DNA from: Orbilia blumenaviensis
Taxonomy: Eukaryota; Ascomycota; Orbiliomycetes; Orbiliales; Orbiliaceae
Reading direction: 5' to 3'
Assembly: GCA_036872755.1 (NCBI GenBank)
Contig: JAVHNS010000004.1
Span: forward strand, 2,542,001 to 2,606,000
Length of the DNA: 64,000 nucleotides
The notes beneath the pieces are model-generated. The model did no database searches. It was not told where the DNA came from and saw only the letters and a program-made list of their open reading frames with translations. Every line of letters begins with the position of its first letter. Positions within the stretch are counted from its first letter, which is position 1. Made by a program: the position numbers and the translations under genes. Positions 43,726 to 55,787 of this stretch are shown here, one piece after another.

Positions 43726-44489
43726 ATGACGATAAATTTTGTTTTGGGTGTTACTTGCCTTCACGAAGTAGCCTGGGGCTACTCAGCAGTCTGTATTTTG
43801 CATACTTTAATTTATTTACATCCAATTACTATCTGTATCTGCTAAGATATCTTTGTCCATGATTCTTGGCCCTCAAGATTACTTTTGTTCAAGAATTTCT
43901 ACCTCTGTTTCACCAGTTTCATCCTCTAATTTATTGTTTTCTAGTGGTTTGTTTTGTTCCATGTTTTATGCCCATGAGAGTTCTACGTTTGGATATTGGT
44001 TTATCATTTAGCCACTGGAATATCGAATAATACCCTTAATCTATTACCTTACAGCCTTCTAAATGTATCGAGACTTGCGTAGTTTATTGGCAAACGCCAG
44101 GCGGAAAGTGAAAGAGGACTATAGCCGCATTTTTAATATATGCTATTCAAATTCAAGTAAGATATTAGAAGTGAATCGCTATTTCGCAGCGGTGACAGTA
44201 CGCTAGACAGACTATCTAGTCGACTCAAAGGGGTGTATGAGCTAGCAAAAATCTTTTGGAGGTGGTTGAAGCTTGTAGATAAGTTTCTATGTTACACTGT
44301 ACAGCGGTGGCCGACGCTACGTATACGTGAGTGTTAGGGTAGCGAACTAGAATATCAGCTCGAGAAGGTATGGATGAAAGGATTGTGGAAGCGTAGCTTT
44401 GCAAGAGATACCAAAAACCAAAGACTTAGCATTAGTAGAGATAGACTGGTACAGAGGATATGATAGAATCCACAAATAGCCATTTGTAT
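43726..44489. other. Convergent intergenic
   Basis: 764 bp of T-rich 3' flanks. No gene seen. Confidence 0.5.
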
Positions 44490-46048
44490 TTAGGCAGCGA
44501 AGAGATGCGCTTTTCTAACGAGATGAGATCCTTTCCCTCTCGATGATGGGACTCGGATCACGCCTGGCGATATAAGCGCTCTGATAGTTCCTTCTGTTTC
44601 ATTGACCACTTCTATATCCTTACTGTTGGTTCCGTATTGCCCAAGCAATCTGACCCCCAACGAAGCGTTGCTAGTGTCCCCGTTGTTGTCTTTGTTTCTG
44701 AAGTCAAACTTAAAATCATCCTTTTGTGACCCTAATTTAACTCCGATGACGAATACACACATTGCTATACTTTCCAAACTTGCTTTATGAAGTTCATCAT
44801 TTCTTAGTTCGACCGGTACGTGTAATCTTGTTTCTATCTCAAGAATACTATAAATAATTTGAACCCGACTCATAGCTTCTTGTTCTGAGCGAAGCAACCT
44901 TCCACATATTTTTCGACGTACCAAGCGCCGAGTGCCTACGTCTTTGTAGTCGCAAACAGTAGTTTGTTAGTGGCTATTGTCAATCCTATTGACTAGGCTC
45001 CCGACTTTCAATTGACTTACCGTTGATGATTGCATCTCGCTGTTCACTCGTAAGAATCTTCCAATCGGCAATACAAGAATAAACATGATAGGCCAGTATC
45101 GCTCGAAACATATGGACTCGGGCCTCGAGATTCCCCAGCAATGCCCTTCCCTGAAATAGTATTCGGCTCCAAGAATGCCTACTGGCTGCGGAGTTGATGT
45201 ATGCCTGGTAATCCTTCGAGCTAATTTCGCCACTGTGCCAATAATTGATTACATGGTCCGTAATTTTGCCGTCCAAGTCGTCAAACTGTTTTACAATGGC
45301 TTGGTCGTCTAGAAGGGGCTCGGGAGCAAGGGTGCCAACGGTCCGTCCAGATCTAACCGACGCTACAAGAGATTATGTTAACTACCATACAATGGAAGGG
45401 CCCCTATCCTTAACCTGTGTTGACCGTGTAATTAAATCTATCGAGAATGGGTGGGATCTTACCTCCATGATTCCTCGCGGAAAACCTAAGCTGGCTGGAG
45501 ATCCCAACAGACGCCCGACTTTCTAGCATTGGTGGTGTCTGGTTCTTTAGATATCTGGGTCGACAATAGTAGTGGAAAAAGAGGAAAACGGCTACAGCAA
45601 AAAGTATAACACATGTCGTAACTACAGCAATTGTACTGATTTTGGGTTCCTCCTGTTTAGTTGTAGACGCTGTACGCTCCGATCCCGTTTTAGAACCAGA
45701 TGGCGTTTGCGATTCTGAGCGAACGCGAACGGTATACCACCGCTAATGCATAAAACCATAGTTAGAGATACTAGGTATCACTGTTGGCTCTTTGGGGAGC
45801 AGTGGTGAAATACAAACCAAGTATAGCTGGGTAGTGCCAGCGGCATTAACACTGGTAGTAGTTTTAGCAACTGGTACCGAATGGGAGCTTCTCGGGAAGC
45901 CTCGAAAGCGCGCTTCTGAAACGGTGGTTCGGGAACCAACGCCCGTACCCATCCTTATACTCGTAATGGGCATACGCGTGCCCACAGGGCTTGAAGTGAT
46001 AGCACTCGCCTCCGAACTGGTACCGTTAACGCAAATATTTGTGGACGG
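44490..46048 (-). CDS. Single-pass membrane protein, Ser/Thr-rich ectodomain, cytoplasmic helical domain (5' exon unresolved)
   Basis: Four exons are supported: 46048-45818, 45742-45463, 45362-45021 and 44941-44490, all in frame (435 codons including stop). The first shown exon begins after a GGTTTCAG acceptor (PSTNICVNGTSSEA), so a signal-peptide exon should lie just upstream. A GTATGT donor at about 46110 marks its likely end, but I could not fix the ATG. The ectodomain is Ser/Thr-rich. The TM is ISTIAVVTTCVILFAVAVFL. The cytoplasmic part starts EPLLDDQAIVKQFDDLDGKI and continues HVINYWHSGEISSKDYQAYI, ALLGNLEARVHMFRAILAYH, then VGTRRLVRRKICGRL and MSRVQIIYSILEIETRLHV. Such a helical tail is seen in ascomycete proteins without known function. 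I can describe it but not name it. Confidence 0.6.
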
Positions 46049-48062
46049 CTGAAACCATAGTACTACCACCAACTAGATAGTAGTATAATAAGCCTTCCGC
46101 TTATACATACGTTGAGGAATGCTGGGAGTTTGATCTCTAGGATGAATCGGTTTTTAAAATATATCTAAAATAGAGAAGGTTCATAGGTATCTTAGTGCCG
46201 TGATGAGTTTTAATTATACTCCAGGGGCTATATATATTTATAGCAATACATGCATCGATAACTTTTGGATCTGTTATTGTGTATGTATGTATTTACCTAT
46301 ACATACTCCATCTCAACTCAGTTTTGAATTGGCTTATATAAGGAGGCCAATTAATTAGTACTGGCTACTACTAAGCAGGTAGAACCTGACCACCGGATAA
46401 AGAGACTATGGGAGCATGGATACTTAGGCTATTATATATCTTTAGGAGTTTATATCGATAGATGTTTCTTATTAACTATAAAAGTTTAGGATGGTTTCGT
46501 GCGTATATGCACATGTAAGTATGATCGATTATTGTGTGCACATATGATGGGCATATGTATGCGTATGTTCGGGACCTGGGGAAATGCAAGCGCTTGTAGG
46601 AAATCGCCCACGGCCTGGGACGAATTTACGATTCTCGCGTGTATCCGACGCCCTAAAATATATCGTTGACGAACCTAACGTTCAGCGCCCAGACTAACTA
46701 GTACTGACTTTAAAGTATATATACCTACGTGATCAGCTATATAGCTATACAACGAAAGTCGTCCAATCAAGAGCACTCAAGTCTTTCAATACCGATATCG
46801 AAATAGCTATCATTCGCCGAGTCTAACTACTGCAGTACTAGCCAGAACGCATTACGTATAATAAGCCCTTATCTAGGCTAGTCATATTTGAAACCTAGGC
46901 GCCTCGATTCTGGATTGGTCGATCTGTACCGATATCCACGCGAAGAAAGATGCAAAACGTGACACTCGATGTTACAGGCCAACATCAGAACCCAAAATTA
47001 GCCTTAAGCAAACCAAACTACCTTATTGTTACTCACTAATACCCGTCATTGTGACGTCGACCTGCCTAGCACTCGGAGTGGAGACAAAATTATGGTACGG
47101 GTATACGAGCACATGCACAAGAGTGAATGATGCTTTTTTTTTTTTTTTTTTTTTTTGGCGAACAGTAAACAGTACACAAAATTAATTTCCATTGATGCAA
47201 CAATTAATGCAATTGTGATCTCCAAACATGCGGCAAATACCCAAGCCGGGGAACGACCGTGTGAGATCGGCTAGGTTATTTGGGTGCAATAAGCTCCTCA
47301 ACTATATCCTAATCTATCACATATTATATACATGCATAACCGCCCTAGTTCCCCAGTTTTGTTCGTGTTTGCTTTAAACCGGTTACTAGTTCCTATGCAT
47401 ATGTGTGGCAAATCAAGTATGTACTTACATGAAATTATACCGTAACTCGGTCCTTAGATTCTGTTGGGGTCCGCTATTGGTTTCACTTCGTATGTAGACC
47501 GGTAGTAGAATTGAGGCGGCCAGCAGGATTGAGGATAGCCTTGTGCTTGTTTGCGTCTAGAGTTCACCAGGTGGCACAGTTGCCTTGGCTCGATGTAGAT
47601 GTGTCCGAAACAAGCATATTCGAAAATGGAATAGGCACGACACCTGCAAACCTATGCTCAAAGAATACTATAGATAAGCCCCTTGTTGGGATAATTGTAG
47701 CCGGTATGCCCGCTTGGTTAATTTTAGTGGGTAGCACTCTTATCAATATTAGCTAGCTGGTCAATGGTCAGGTAGGAGAGTGAAAGTTTTCGAGGGTATG
47801 TAGGCCAACCAATCAACTGATATAGGCAGGAACTGGTCTCGGGTTCAGGGCGCGGCGGGAAAACTACTTCTGAATCTCGATCTTTATCAGCTTCCAGGCT
47901 GTGAGAATTCCGGCGTCTGAAATCATAAAACCTAGAGATTTATAGTCAATACTCCAGAACATAACAAACCCATCCCCTACCGGTATACCTAGACCTCGGA
48001 ACAACAGGTGCGACGAAACTCGGAATCACAATTTCTGATATATATATTCAACTAAGGACATT
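46049..48062. other. 2.0 kb intergenic between divergent genes
   Basis: AT-rich, including TATATA-rich parts at 46220-46480 and a 23-nt poly(T). An open frame at 47511-47756 ends in a hydrophobic segment but starts with TTG and lacks an ATG. No gene called except the missing first exon of the membrane protein on the left. Confidence 0.45.
47134..47156 (+). repeat. Poly(T)23 tract
   Basis: Twenty-three consecutive T. No flanking element recognised. Confidence 0.9.
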
Positions 48063-50564
48063 ATGGAAGCATGCATAATGGACAAGCAAGTACTAGCAAT
48101 CGCGGTTGACTTTGGAACAACATATTCAGGTAAATGTGCTGTTGAGTGCATGCGGGTAATTGCGTATACACATTTATATTGTTATCCTTTGGCCAAAAGC
48201 TGGAATGTGCTATATGGATTGTCTCGTGCTCATTAATATAGACTTCAAAACCAAATAGTCATTGGTTACATGCGTTGGCTACTGGTGCGCCAAGCTATAT
48301 ATAGAAATATATGCTAATTATGATGCTGTGATGCTATAGGAATTTCGTATATGCCTGTTGGGCAGAATGAGCAATTTACTCAACTCGACAATTGGCCCGG
48401 CGCAACCGGGAAATTTTGCAAAGTTCCCACAGTAATTAGTTATAGATGTGATGAACAAAGCAATAGTTATATTCCCGATGCATTTGGATTTGCAGCAGAA
48501 TTGGCGCCCCCGACCCAAAAATGCTCCATGTTCAAAATGTTTCTCGATGTAACCGACGACGCAAGAAGACGACAATCCGTTGCTCCAACTCCTGCGTCAA
48601 CGGCGCAGGTTCGGAGGCCAATTTGGGAAACCCTTGGCAAGACTGTTGATGATGTCATTCGCGACTTTCTACAGCTCTTGTATTATCATATGAGACTTAC
48701 TTTTACCGATGAAGGATTGAGGTCCGATGATATGGAATATAGTATCTTATTCACCGTTCCCGCCCAGTTCGAGGTTCTAGAAGTGGAAAAATTTCGGTCT
48801 CTAGTTAAGGCCACTGGATTTGGGGTGCATACAATCAGTGTTTCTTTGCGGGAGCCTGAAGCAGCAATATTATATACACTCAGCCACGGAGTAAGAAGCT
48901 TGATGCCAATTGGGAAGTGCATAATCCTTTGCGATGCTGGCGGGGGCACAGTAGTAAGTGAATATGGGTTTCCGGTGTTCCCATGCATTTCAGCATGTCT
49001 ATTTTGGTATCGTCTAAGGCTGCCTAGGATATTGCTTCATACAAAGTAACTGCCCACGTCCCTACGACGAAAGTTGAGCAGATCAATATTGTGACGGGCC
49101 GACCTTGCGGCTCAATGAACATTGATCTAGCCTTCAAACGCTTCTTATTCGACGAGTGCCTTGATCGGAAGTGGCATTACTTCTTCCAGGCATCGGAAAG
49201 CATGGTGCACTTACAACGGATGTGTAAAGCGTTCTCGGATAGGAAAGAAGCATTTGATAATAGCCCTTCTACGCCGAATGTAACAATTCAAGTCTCACCA
49301 CCGAGCCTTTCAGGGAAAAACATAGCGGCCGGTTTTCTTAGAATATCACGGTACGTTCTGGCTAATCTTATTATGATATCTGTGGTTCAGAATTAGTATA
49401 TAAGGTTGCTAATGCATAGGTATTCCTGATAGGGCCAAAATGTGTGAATTGTTCGCAGAATCTATTACAGGGACTATGGAATGCCTGAAGGAGCACGTTG
49501 ATAAATGCTTAAGGGATGAATTATCCATTAAGGTCAGCCTCTACATTCTGTAGGATCTTATGGAAAAAGATAAATTTATTATAACTAACCGCCTAGAATC
49601 TTGGGAGTTTAGTCAATATTCCTTGTCGGTGGCTTGGGATCCTCAAAGTACCTGTATCAGAGAGTAAAGCAATACTGTGAGAGCCTCCCAGGCGACATCG
49701 AAGTGATTAAACCAAAGGATGCGTATGCGCTTCCGGCCCAAAGGGCCAAGTAAATTGATATTCGGCTTAGGTTTCTATTGGACTAATCATAATTCGCGTT
49801 TACAGAGAATTTGCAGTGATCCGTGGCTCTATAGAATCGCACCAAAAGAGTCTAGTAGGGGTTGACGATCAAATATCTCTCCGAATTTGTCCCATGAGCT
49901 ACGGGATTCGCGTTAATGAGCGCTGGGACCCAATGAAGCATAACTTTCAGCAGGATGGTCCATTCCTTAACCCGCGGACAAAGGCTTTGATGGCTAGAAA
50001 CCAGATTAAATGGCTGATTAGGAAGGTAGAGTCACAAGAACTGGTTTATTGCGGCGTTTTCGCTTCAATAGTGTGATGTATAAAATGGAGTATGCTAACA
50101 TGTTATCGGGAAGGGAGACAAAATCCAAGGGAAAAGGGTTGCAGAGATTAAGGAGCTGTTCGCTCGGAATTTCGACAAGTCGCCCGAAATTTGGGAAGAT
50201 GTTATAGTGATGTGCCCATTGGATGACCCACCACCACGGATGAACGACGGTATGTTTAACAATCCACTTTAAATTAGTATGCTAAATGCCCATTGTACCC
50301 GTAGATGTAAAGCTCGCTTGCCGTCTTAGGTCGGATATGAAAGGAATTCCGATCGAAATGTTTGAGAGACAAAGGATGGAAGAAAAGACAGGGTTTTGGG
50401 GTCGGAGGAAAGTATTCTACACTTGCAATTTCGAAATCGTGATGAAAATTGGGCTTACAGATATCGAGTTCCAACTATTCTTCAAGCAAAAGCTCCGGAG
50501 TGACCTGTTGAAGATGTCATGGGGGGCTCTACCACGCGAGGGAGTTCGAGAGTTGGTTTTATAA
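48063..50564 (+). CDS. Hsp70-like actin-fold ATPase (fungal HSPA12-type)
   Basis: Eight exons: 48063-48129, 48340-48953, 49028-49350, 49433-49532, 49613-49749, 49806-50025, 50114-50249 and 50305-50564; 618 aa, all junctions in frame. All three nucleotide motifs are intact: AVDFGTTYSGI (D16-G23), CDAGGGTVD (about 220-228) and IFLVGGLGSSKYL. Other matches are FTVPAQFEVLEVEKF (the TVPAxw segment), IASYKVTAHVP, RPCGSMNIDLAFKRFL, MCELFAESITGTMECL and EFAVIRGSI. It lacks the canonical Hsp70 peptide-binding domain and EEVD tail, as usual for this fungal group. These proteins are expanded in mushrooms and filamentous ascomycetes, without a settled role. Single-nt shifts in my splice choices are possible for the exons with AAG acceptors. 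Confidence 0.87.
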
Positions 50565-51032
50565 ATGGAGTATCGCTATATCTGTATGTTAGTAAAATAG
50601 TGTCTAAAACACCGAAATCGAATTGCCCGGCCGAGTTATCGTAGGTGAGGAGTAGTGTAGCATGGCGTCTACTTGTAATTCTTTTATTCTGTTTGTAAAT
50701 AGGGTTCATATTTATATATATTCCAACTTGCGATTTCGCTTGGCCTTGGTGTAGAGAGCGTCAAGAGGGACTCTTTTTATAGTTCGCCCGATTGTGTTGT
50801 TATCGAGCCTCAGACGGTGGTGTGGATAACGTTGGAGCCCAAGGCAGCCTGGCAGCCTCATATGCATAGCTTTTTGTACTTATCCATGAAGGATCAAATA
50901 AGGCCCCATAGCCAACAGGCACAGACACGAATGTCATCGCTCGTATCATGGATTTCCTTGCTACTTGATCAGACCTCTAACCTCCCATATTTTCTGGCAT
51001 TGTCGTCGCCGTGACTTCCGATTTGACCAATA
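50565..51032. other. Intergenic
   Basis: 468 bp between same-strand genes. No gene seen. Confidence 0.5.
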
Positions 51033-52235
51033 ATGCATTTACCAACATCCCTTCTCGTTGCACTTATTACAGTGCTCAAAGCCACAGCGCAGCCGACAAC
51101 CGCTTCATCCTCAGGTATCAGCGATTCGTCCCCTAGTAATCCTACTCCGACGAGCACCGCTGGTGTAAATAGGATTACGTATGCGTATCTCCCTTCATGC
51201 GCATCCGAATGCGTTGCCTCGGCGGTTCAATCGATCCCTTGCACGCCGTTTATCGCATCATGTTTGTGTGCGCTCCCAACCGGCAGGGTTTCATACCAGC
51301 TACCAGTTGAGTGTGTGAAATCGAGGTGCGGCCGACATGATATAGATGCAGAGGAGAAGTGGCGCGGAAGTGTCTGTTCCCAATTCACTTCAACAGCCAG
51401 TGTTGGCTTGGCCAGCTTGGTAGTCAGCACAACTTCAACAATCCCGACCGGCGAGGCTACGGCTGTTGAGGTTTGTGAAACTGGTTGGAAGAACTGTCCG
51501 AAAGGTTTGAACGGTGGTTGTTGTCCAAGGTAAGCGAGTATATATGGATACCTGTCTATACTCTAAATATCTAATGTGTTTCACGGGTTATTGATTGAAA
51601 TACCTGTCGGAATTTCTCGCATTGCTAACCTAAGAGTACGATGCAGCGACGGTTTTTGCAACCTGCTTGACTGCCAATTGTCACCGGTACCCTCTTCAAT
51701 CGACATAACAAAGATAACATCGCCAACTGAAGTTCCAATTGTCGATATTACTACCATTTTCCCATCCTGCGCGCATCGATGCATTGCTGAATATCTACCT
51801 ACAACGCCATGCAACCTGACTCCACTCAACTCAACTTGTTTTTGTGGGCTTCACGATATATTTCCCTGCATATCTATTTGTGAGGAGTCGGAAATCCAAA
51901 AATTCGTCACTGCCCACCTAGAACTATGCAAACCTTTGTGGTATTTCACGCCTTACGATACAACTTTTGAAAGATGGTGTGATTTGGTGGATGGCTCTGG
52001 TAAGCGAGGAAGACCGGCGGGATACGACGAAAGGTTAGGTAGCCTAGAGTACAAGTGTCCGGATTGGTGGGAACAGAGGAGCGCTGGGAAACGCTTTGGT
52101 ATCGTCCTAGGCATTTTCATCCTCAGTTTGATGTTTGTCTACGGCTGTGGCGGGTACTGGAAACACGTTGGAAGGAGAGTTACACAGATTGATCAGAAGA
52201 AAACGGCCGAGAAAAGGAAGCTGATGGGCTTTTGA
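51033..52235 (+). CDS. Membrane-anchored protein with two CFEM-like cysteine modules
   Basis: Exons 51033-51529 and 51647-52235 give 361 aa. Signal peptide at 1-19 (MHLPTSLLVALITVLKATA). Module 1 (about 50-117) reads LPSCASECVASAVQSIPCTP...SCLCALP...VECVKSRCG...VCSQF, an eight-Cys CFEM-like order. A GLNGGCCPRSDGFCNLLDC stretch follows at about 158-175. Module 2 (about 195-260) is PSCAHRCIAEYLPTTPCNLT, STCFCGLH, CISICEE, LELCKPL. The TM segment is 316-335 (FGIVLGIFILSLMFVYGCGG), then a basic cytoplasmic tail (KHVGRRVTQIDQKKTAEKRK). CFEM proteins bind haem/iron or act as surface sensors and effectors; two modules on one TM helix is less usual. The Asp that binds haem iron in module 1 is not obvious, so I do not claim haem binding. 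Confidence 0.7.
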
Positions 52236-53018
52236 GAGCACATAGTGTAGTGTGTGTTTATGTAGCACAGGATGGATTTTTCTTTGGGTATTATCATGTT
52301 GTCGATACCTCCCTCCTATTCACCTACACCAGATTTATGAGATATTGATAATTGTAATTACAACCCTGTGATCAATGTAAGATGTAGTAGGGAGGCTATA
52401 AGAGAAGCAATGCAGCTAATTAAGGACTTCAAAGCCGCCGTCATCAAGGGCATTTATAAATCTGTATGAGTCACCTTAGAGCTCCTATTTACGAATTAAG
52501 TTGCTCAAATTAAGTTGCTCGAATTAAAGGTATGTTAAGTTATCCAAGAGGCCCTAACGCTGCCTGCGTAGGTATAAATGATTGGCTGGATTTTGTGTTG
52601 CCGCCCAAAATGCCACATCGCGCACTTGATGTCACCTGATCGGGGACTTCCGATGAAAGTTCGCCTGTGCGGCAAAGCCCACCAGGAGTCTGGCGATACC
52701 CAATTAAAACTCTCCGAGACATTCCCTGTCAGAGACCCAACTAACTCAATGCTAGTCCACCCAGGCCAGGGATAGAATGGATTAACTGGAGGAATCGAGC
52801 TTCCTTATAGCGCCCTCTTTATATGTATCGAGTTCCCCAGAAATTGTTCATCAAACCTACTTATATTTAAGTTTCGGCTTCTTCAGTAATTCGGGCTATT
52901 CTTCGAGTCCAGAATGCTCCAGGCGGTGCTTCTTGGGAAATACTATCGCCTTGACCTAGCCACAGGGTGAATCGACACGAGGTTGCCACGTGATCTGATA
53001 TCACCGCTACACCATATC
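52236..53018. other. Intergenic, upstream of MoCo sulfurase
   Basis: 783 bp. Contains AAATTAAGTTGCTC repeated twice near 52494-52524. No gene seen. Confidence 0.45.
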
Positions 53019-55600
53019 ATGACGGAGTATACGGCATTAAGAGCCGACTTAAAGCAGCGGCTGGAGGTGATCGAGAGATCGTTCCCGAGTGCATGTTATA
53101 ACGCGAGGGTGGAAGACTTCAGAGAAAGGGAGTATCCTCAGCTAAACGGTATACAAGGCCAGACAACCAACTCCTTTATCACAAAGTATAATAACATGAA
53201 AGCCGGTATCTCTTAATAGGCGTCACATATCTTGACCATGCTGCTACAACGTTATACTCAGCTTCTCTAATCGATGCAGTATCCTCGGACTTAAAAAAGA
53301 ATTTATTCGGAAACCCGCACTCGCTATGCCCTTCCTCACTTGAAACCACGAAAAGGATACAAGATACCCGAGTTCGAGTGTTAGAGCTGCTTAATGCGGA
53401 TCCAGAGCATTTTGATGTCGTTTTCTGTGGGAATACAACAGCCGCGATTAAGCTTGTGGCAGATGCATTTGCCGCTCACTGCGACAATGTCAAATCTGGA
53501 TTCGAGTACAAGGTCCATACGGATTCGCATACTAGCCTGGTTGGGATCCGTTCAATGGCTACCAATTCCGAAGCCCTGGATTCGAATCGAATGCATACAT
53601 TTGTAAATTCGAAACAGATAAATGAGGTTGGCTTGATGGCTTACCCGGCACAGTCAAATATGACGGGTCAAAGGCATCCGCTTTCTTGGGCCGGAACCTT
53701 ACGGCGCAACCGACCCAGGTGGTATTCGTTGCTCGATGCGGCCGGGTTAGTTACCACCACACCGCTTGATCTCAGCGACGTTGCGGCTGCCCCAGATTTC
53801 GTTGCCTTATCCTTCTATAAAATGTTTGGATATCCTGATCTTGGTGGATTAATAGTTCGCAAAGCGAGTTCGTCCATTCTTCAAAGTAGGAAATACTTTG
53901 GGGGTGGAACCGTGAGTTTCGTTGTAAACCCTTTTCATCATGCGTCGGATGGTTTACCCCACGCAATAAGAAAGTCTGGAGATCCACACGAGTACCTAGA
54001 AGACGGAACTGTTCCATTCCATTCAATCATTGCACTCGACCATGCTATTTCCGATCACAATCGACTCTATGGAGGCTTCAAGAGAATCTCACAACATACA
54101 CAGGCTCTGGGCTGCCTTGTATTGGACTCCCTCAATGCTCGGAAACATACTAATGGAACGCCCGTAGTGGATCTATACACGGACAAACATCCAAATGATC
54201 CGGATCATCAGGGTGCTACATTCGCATTGAATCTTCGAAAACCAGATGGCTCCTTCGTTGGATTCAACGACGTTCTCAAACTTGCATCCGTTCGTGATAT
54301 ACATATTCGGACTGGAGGGCTATGCAACCCGGGAGGCGTGACAAAGTGGGTGAACTTATCGGAGCAGGAAATGCGGGAGAATTTCGCGGCCGGGAAGAGA
54401 TGTGGCGACGAATGGGACCTGATGAATGGCAAACCTACTGGCGCAATACGTATCAGTTTTGGTGCCATGAGTACGCTTGACGACGTTGCTCGGCTTGTGT
54501 CTTTTATCGATGAGTTTTATGTCGAGAAGAGGCGCCATGTTAATGCAACCGCATTGTTCCCCCCCTCGTCCAATGTTGCAAGAGTCGGGAAAATCTCCAT
54601 ATATCCCGTTAAGTCATGCGCGGCATTCGACATCCCCGCCAACACCTCATGGAAAATCATGGCGCAGGGACTTGAATACGATCGGGAATTCTGCCTAATA
54701 CATAAGGGAACCGGTAAAGTCATGGATATGAAGATGTACCCTAAGATGGCACTCATCAGGCCATCTATTGATCTTGACACGCAAATACTATCGATCTCCT
54801 GTAAACCGGCCTTAACGAGTCTGCGGATACCACTCCATGAAAACCTCTCCACTCATTCACACCCAATTACTAAAAAGTGCAACAGTAAGGTGTGCGGCGA
54901 TATCGTTGTTGTCCAAGCTTATTCGGACAAGTGGATCTCAGAATGGTTTTCGGACACCCTTGGGATCCCTTGTACCCTCGCTCGGTATCCTTCGGCACCT
55001 GATGGTGGTGGAAGGTATATGAAAAACCACCTTCGTCAAGGCAATGGCGAAATTCCGATAGCTCTCAGAAATGAAAGTCCAATTTTGGTTGTTAATAGGG
55101 AAAGCCTTAATCCAGTCAACGAAGCAATTTCTGCTAGTGCTGGAAAAGCATCAGATATATCTGTTTTTCGGTCTAATATTGTCATAGACGGTCCTAAGCC
55201 ATTCGACGAGGACAAGTGGCTCCAGCTTGAGTTTCGAAACTCCAGCTCCTCTATTCAGCTCTTAGGCCCCTGCCGGAGATGTCATATGATATGTATCGAC
55301 CAAATGACTGCTGAGAGGTCGCCAGAACCATTTGTAACACTGTCAAAGCTCAGAACGGTTAATGGCAAAGTTTACTTCGGTCAACATGGAACTTTTATCG
55401 GTGACTCAAGCAGCCAGATAGGGTCAATAAAAGTTGGCGATGAGCTTGATATTAGCTACATTGACTTGGATACTTCCGATACAGATTCTGGCGAGTCCTG
55501 CAGCTCTGGTAGCACTGCAATAACGGCGGATACTGCCGTAGATATTACGGAGCCGGCCGTTAAGCAGGAACCCGCCCAACCCAGCTGTGTTCTCCAGTAG
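53019..55600 (+). CDS. Molybdenum cofactor sulfurase (HxB/Mocos/ABA3 type)
   Basis: Adds the terminal sulfido ligand to MoCo of xanthine dehydrogenase/aldehyde oxidase enzymes, using PLP-dependent L-cysteine desulfuration. Exons 53019-53148 and 53220-55600 give 836 aa. N-terminal NifS-like half: YPQLNGVTYLDHAATTLYSA, NPHS, NTTAAIKLVADAF, DAAGLVTTTPLDLSD and SFYKMFGYPDLGGLIVRK with PLP Lys244; TGGLCNPGGV carries the conserved active-site Cys. C-terminal MOSC half from about 480 (VGKISIYPVKSCAAFDIPAN, SPILVVNRESLNPVNEA, FRSNIVIDGPKPFDEDKW, GPCRRCHMICID). This is the full two-domain form. The ATG at 53019 is the only one in frame; the upstream frame offers TTG. In Aspergillus the gene (hxB) is needed for purine use. 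No purine genes are adjacent. Confidence 0.95.
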
Positions 55601-55787
55601 CGCCCACTCCTGACAGAGTTGTTGATACTTTACGAGACCAGTTCGATACGGTTCAAGCTATTCCTCGCATATTGTCATTTTTTTTAGCGTGGCGTTCCGC
55701 TGTATATCAACTGTCAAAAATTCATGTACTTACCTAAATTATTAGTCATATTATGTATGTACACGTCGATTTCCCTTCCATTCCCAC

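Noticed and set aside
47511..47756. 81-codon frame ending in a hydrophobic segment
   Set aside because: It starts with TTG, has no ATG and no recognisable domain.
53394..54852. Short frames overlapping the MoCo sulfurase gene
   Set aside because: Out-of-frame shadows of a fully conserved coding exon.
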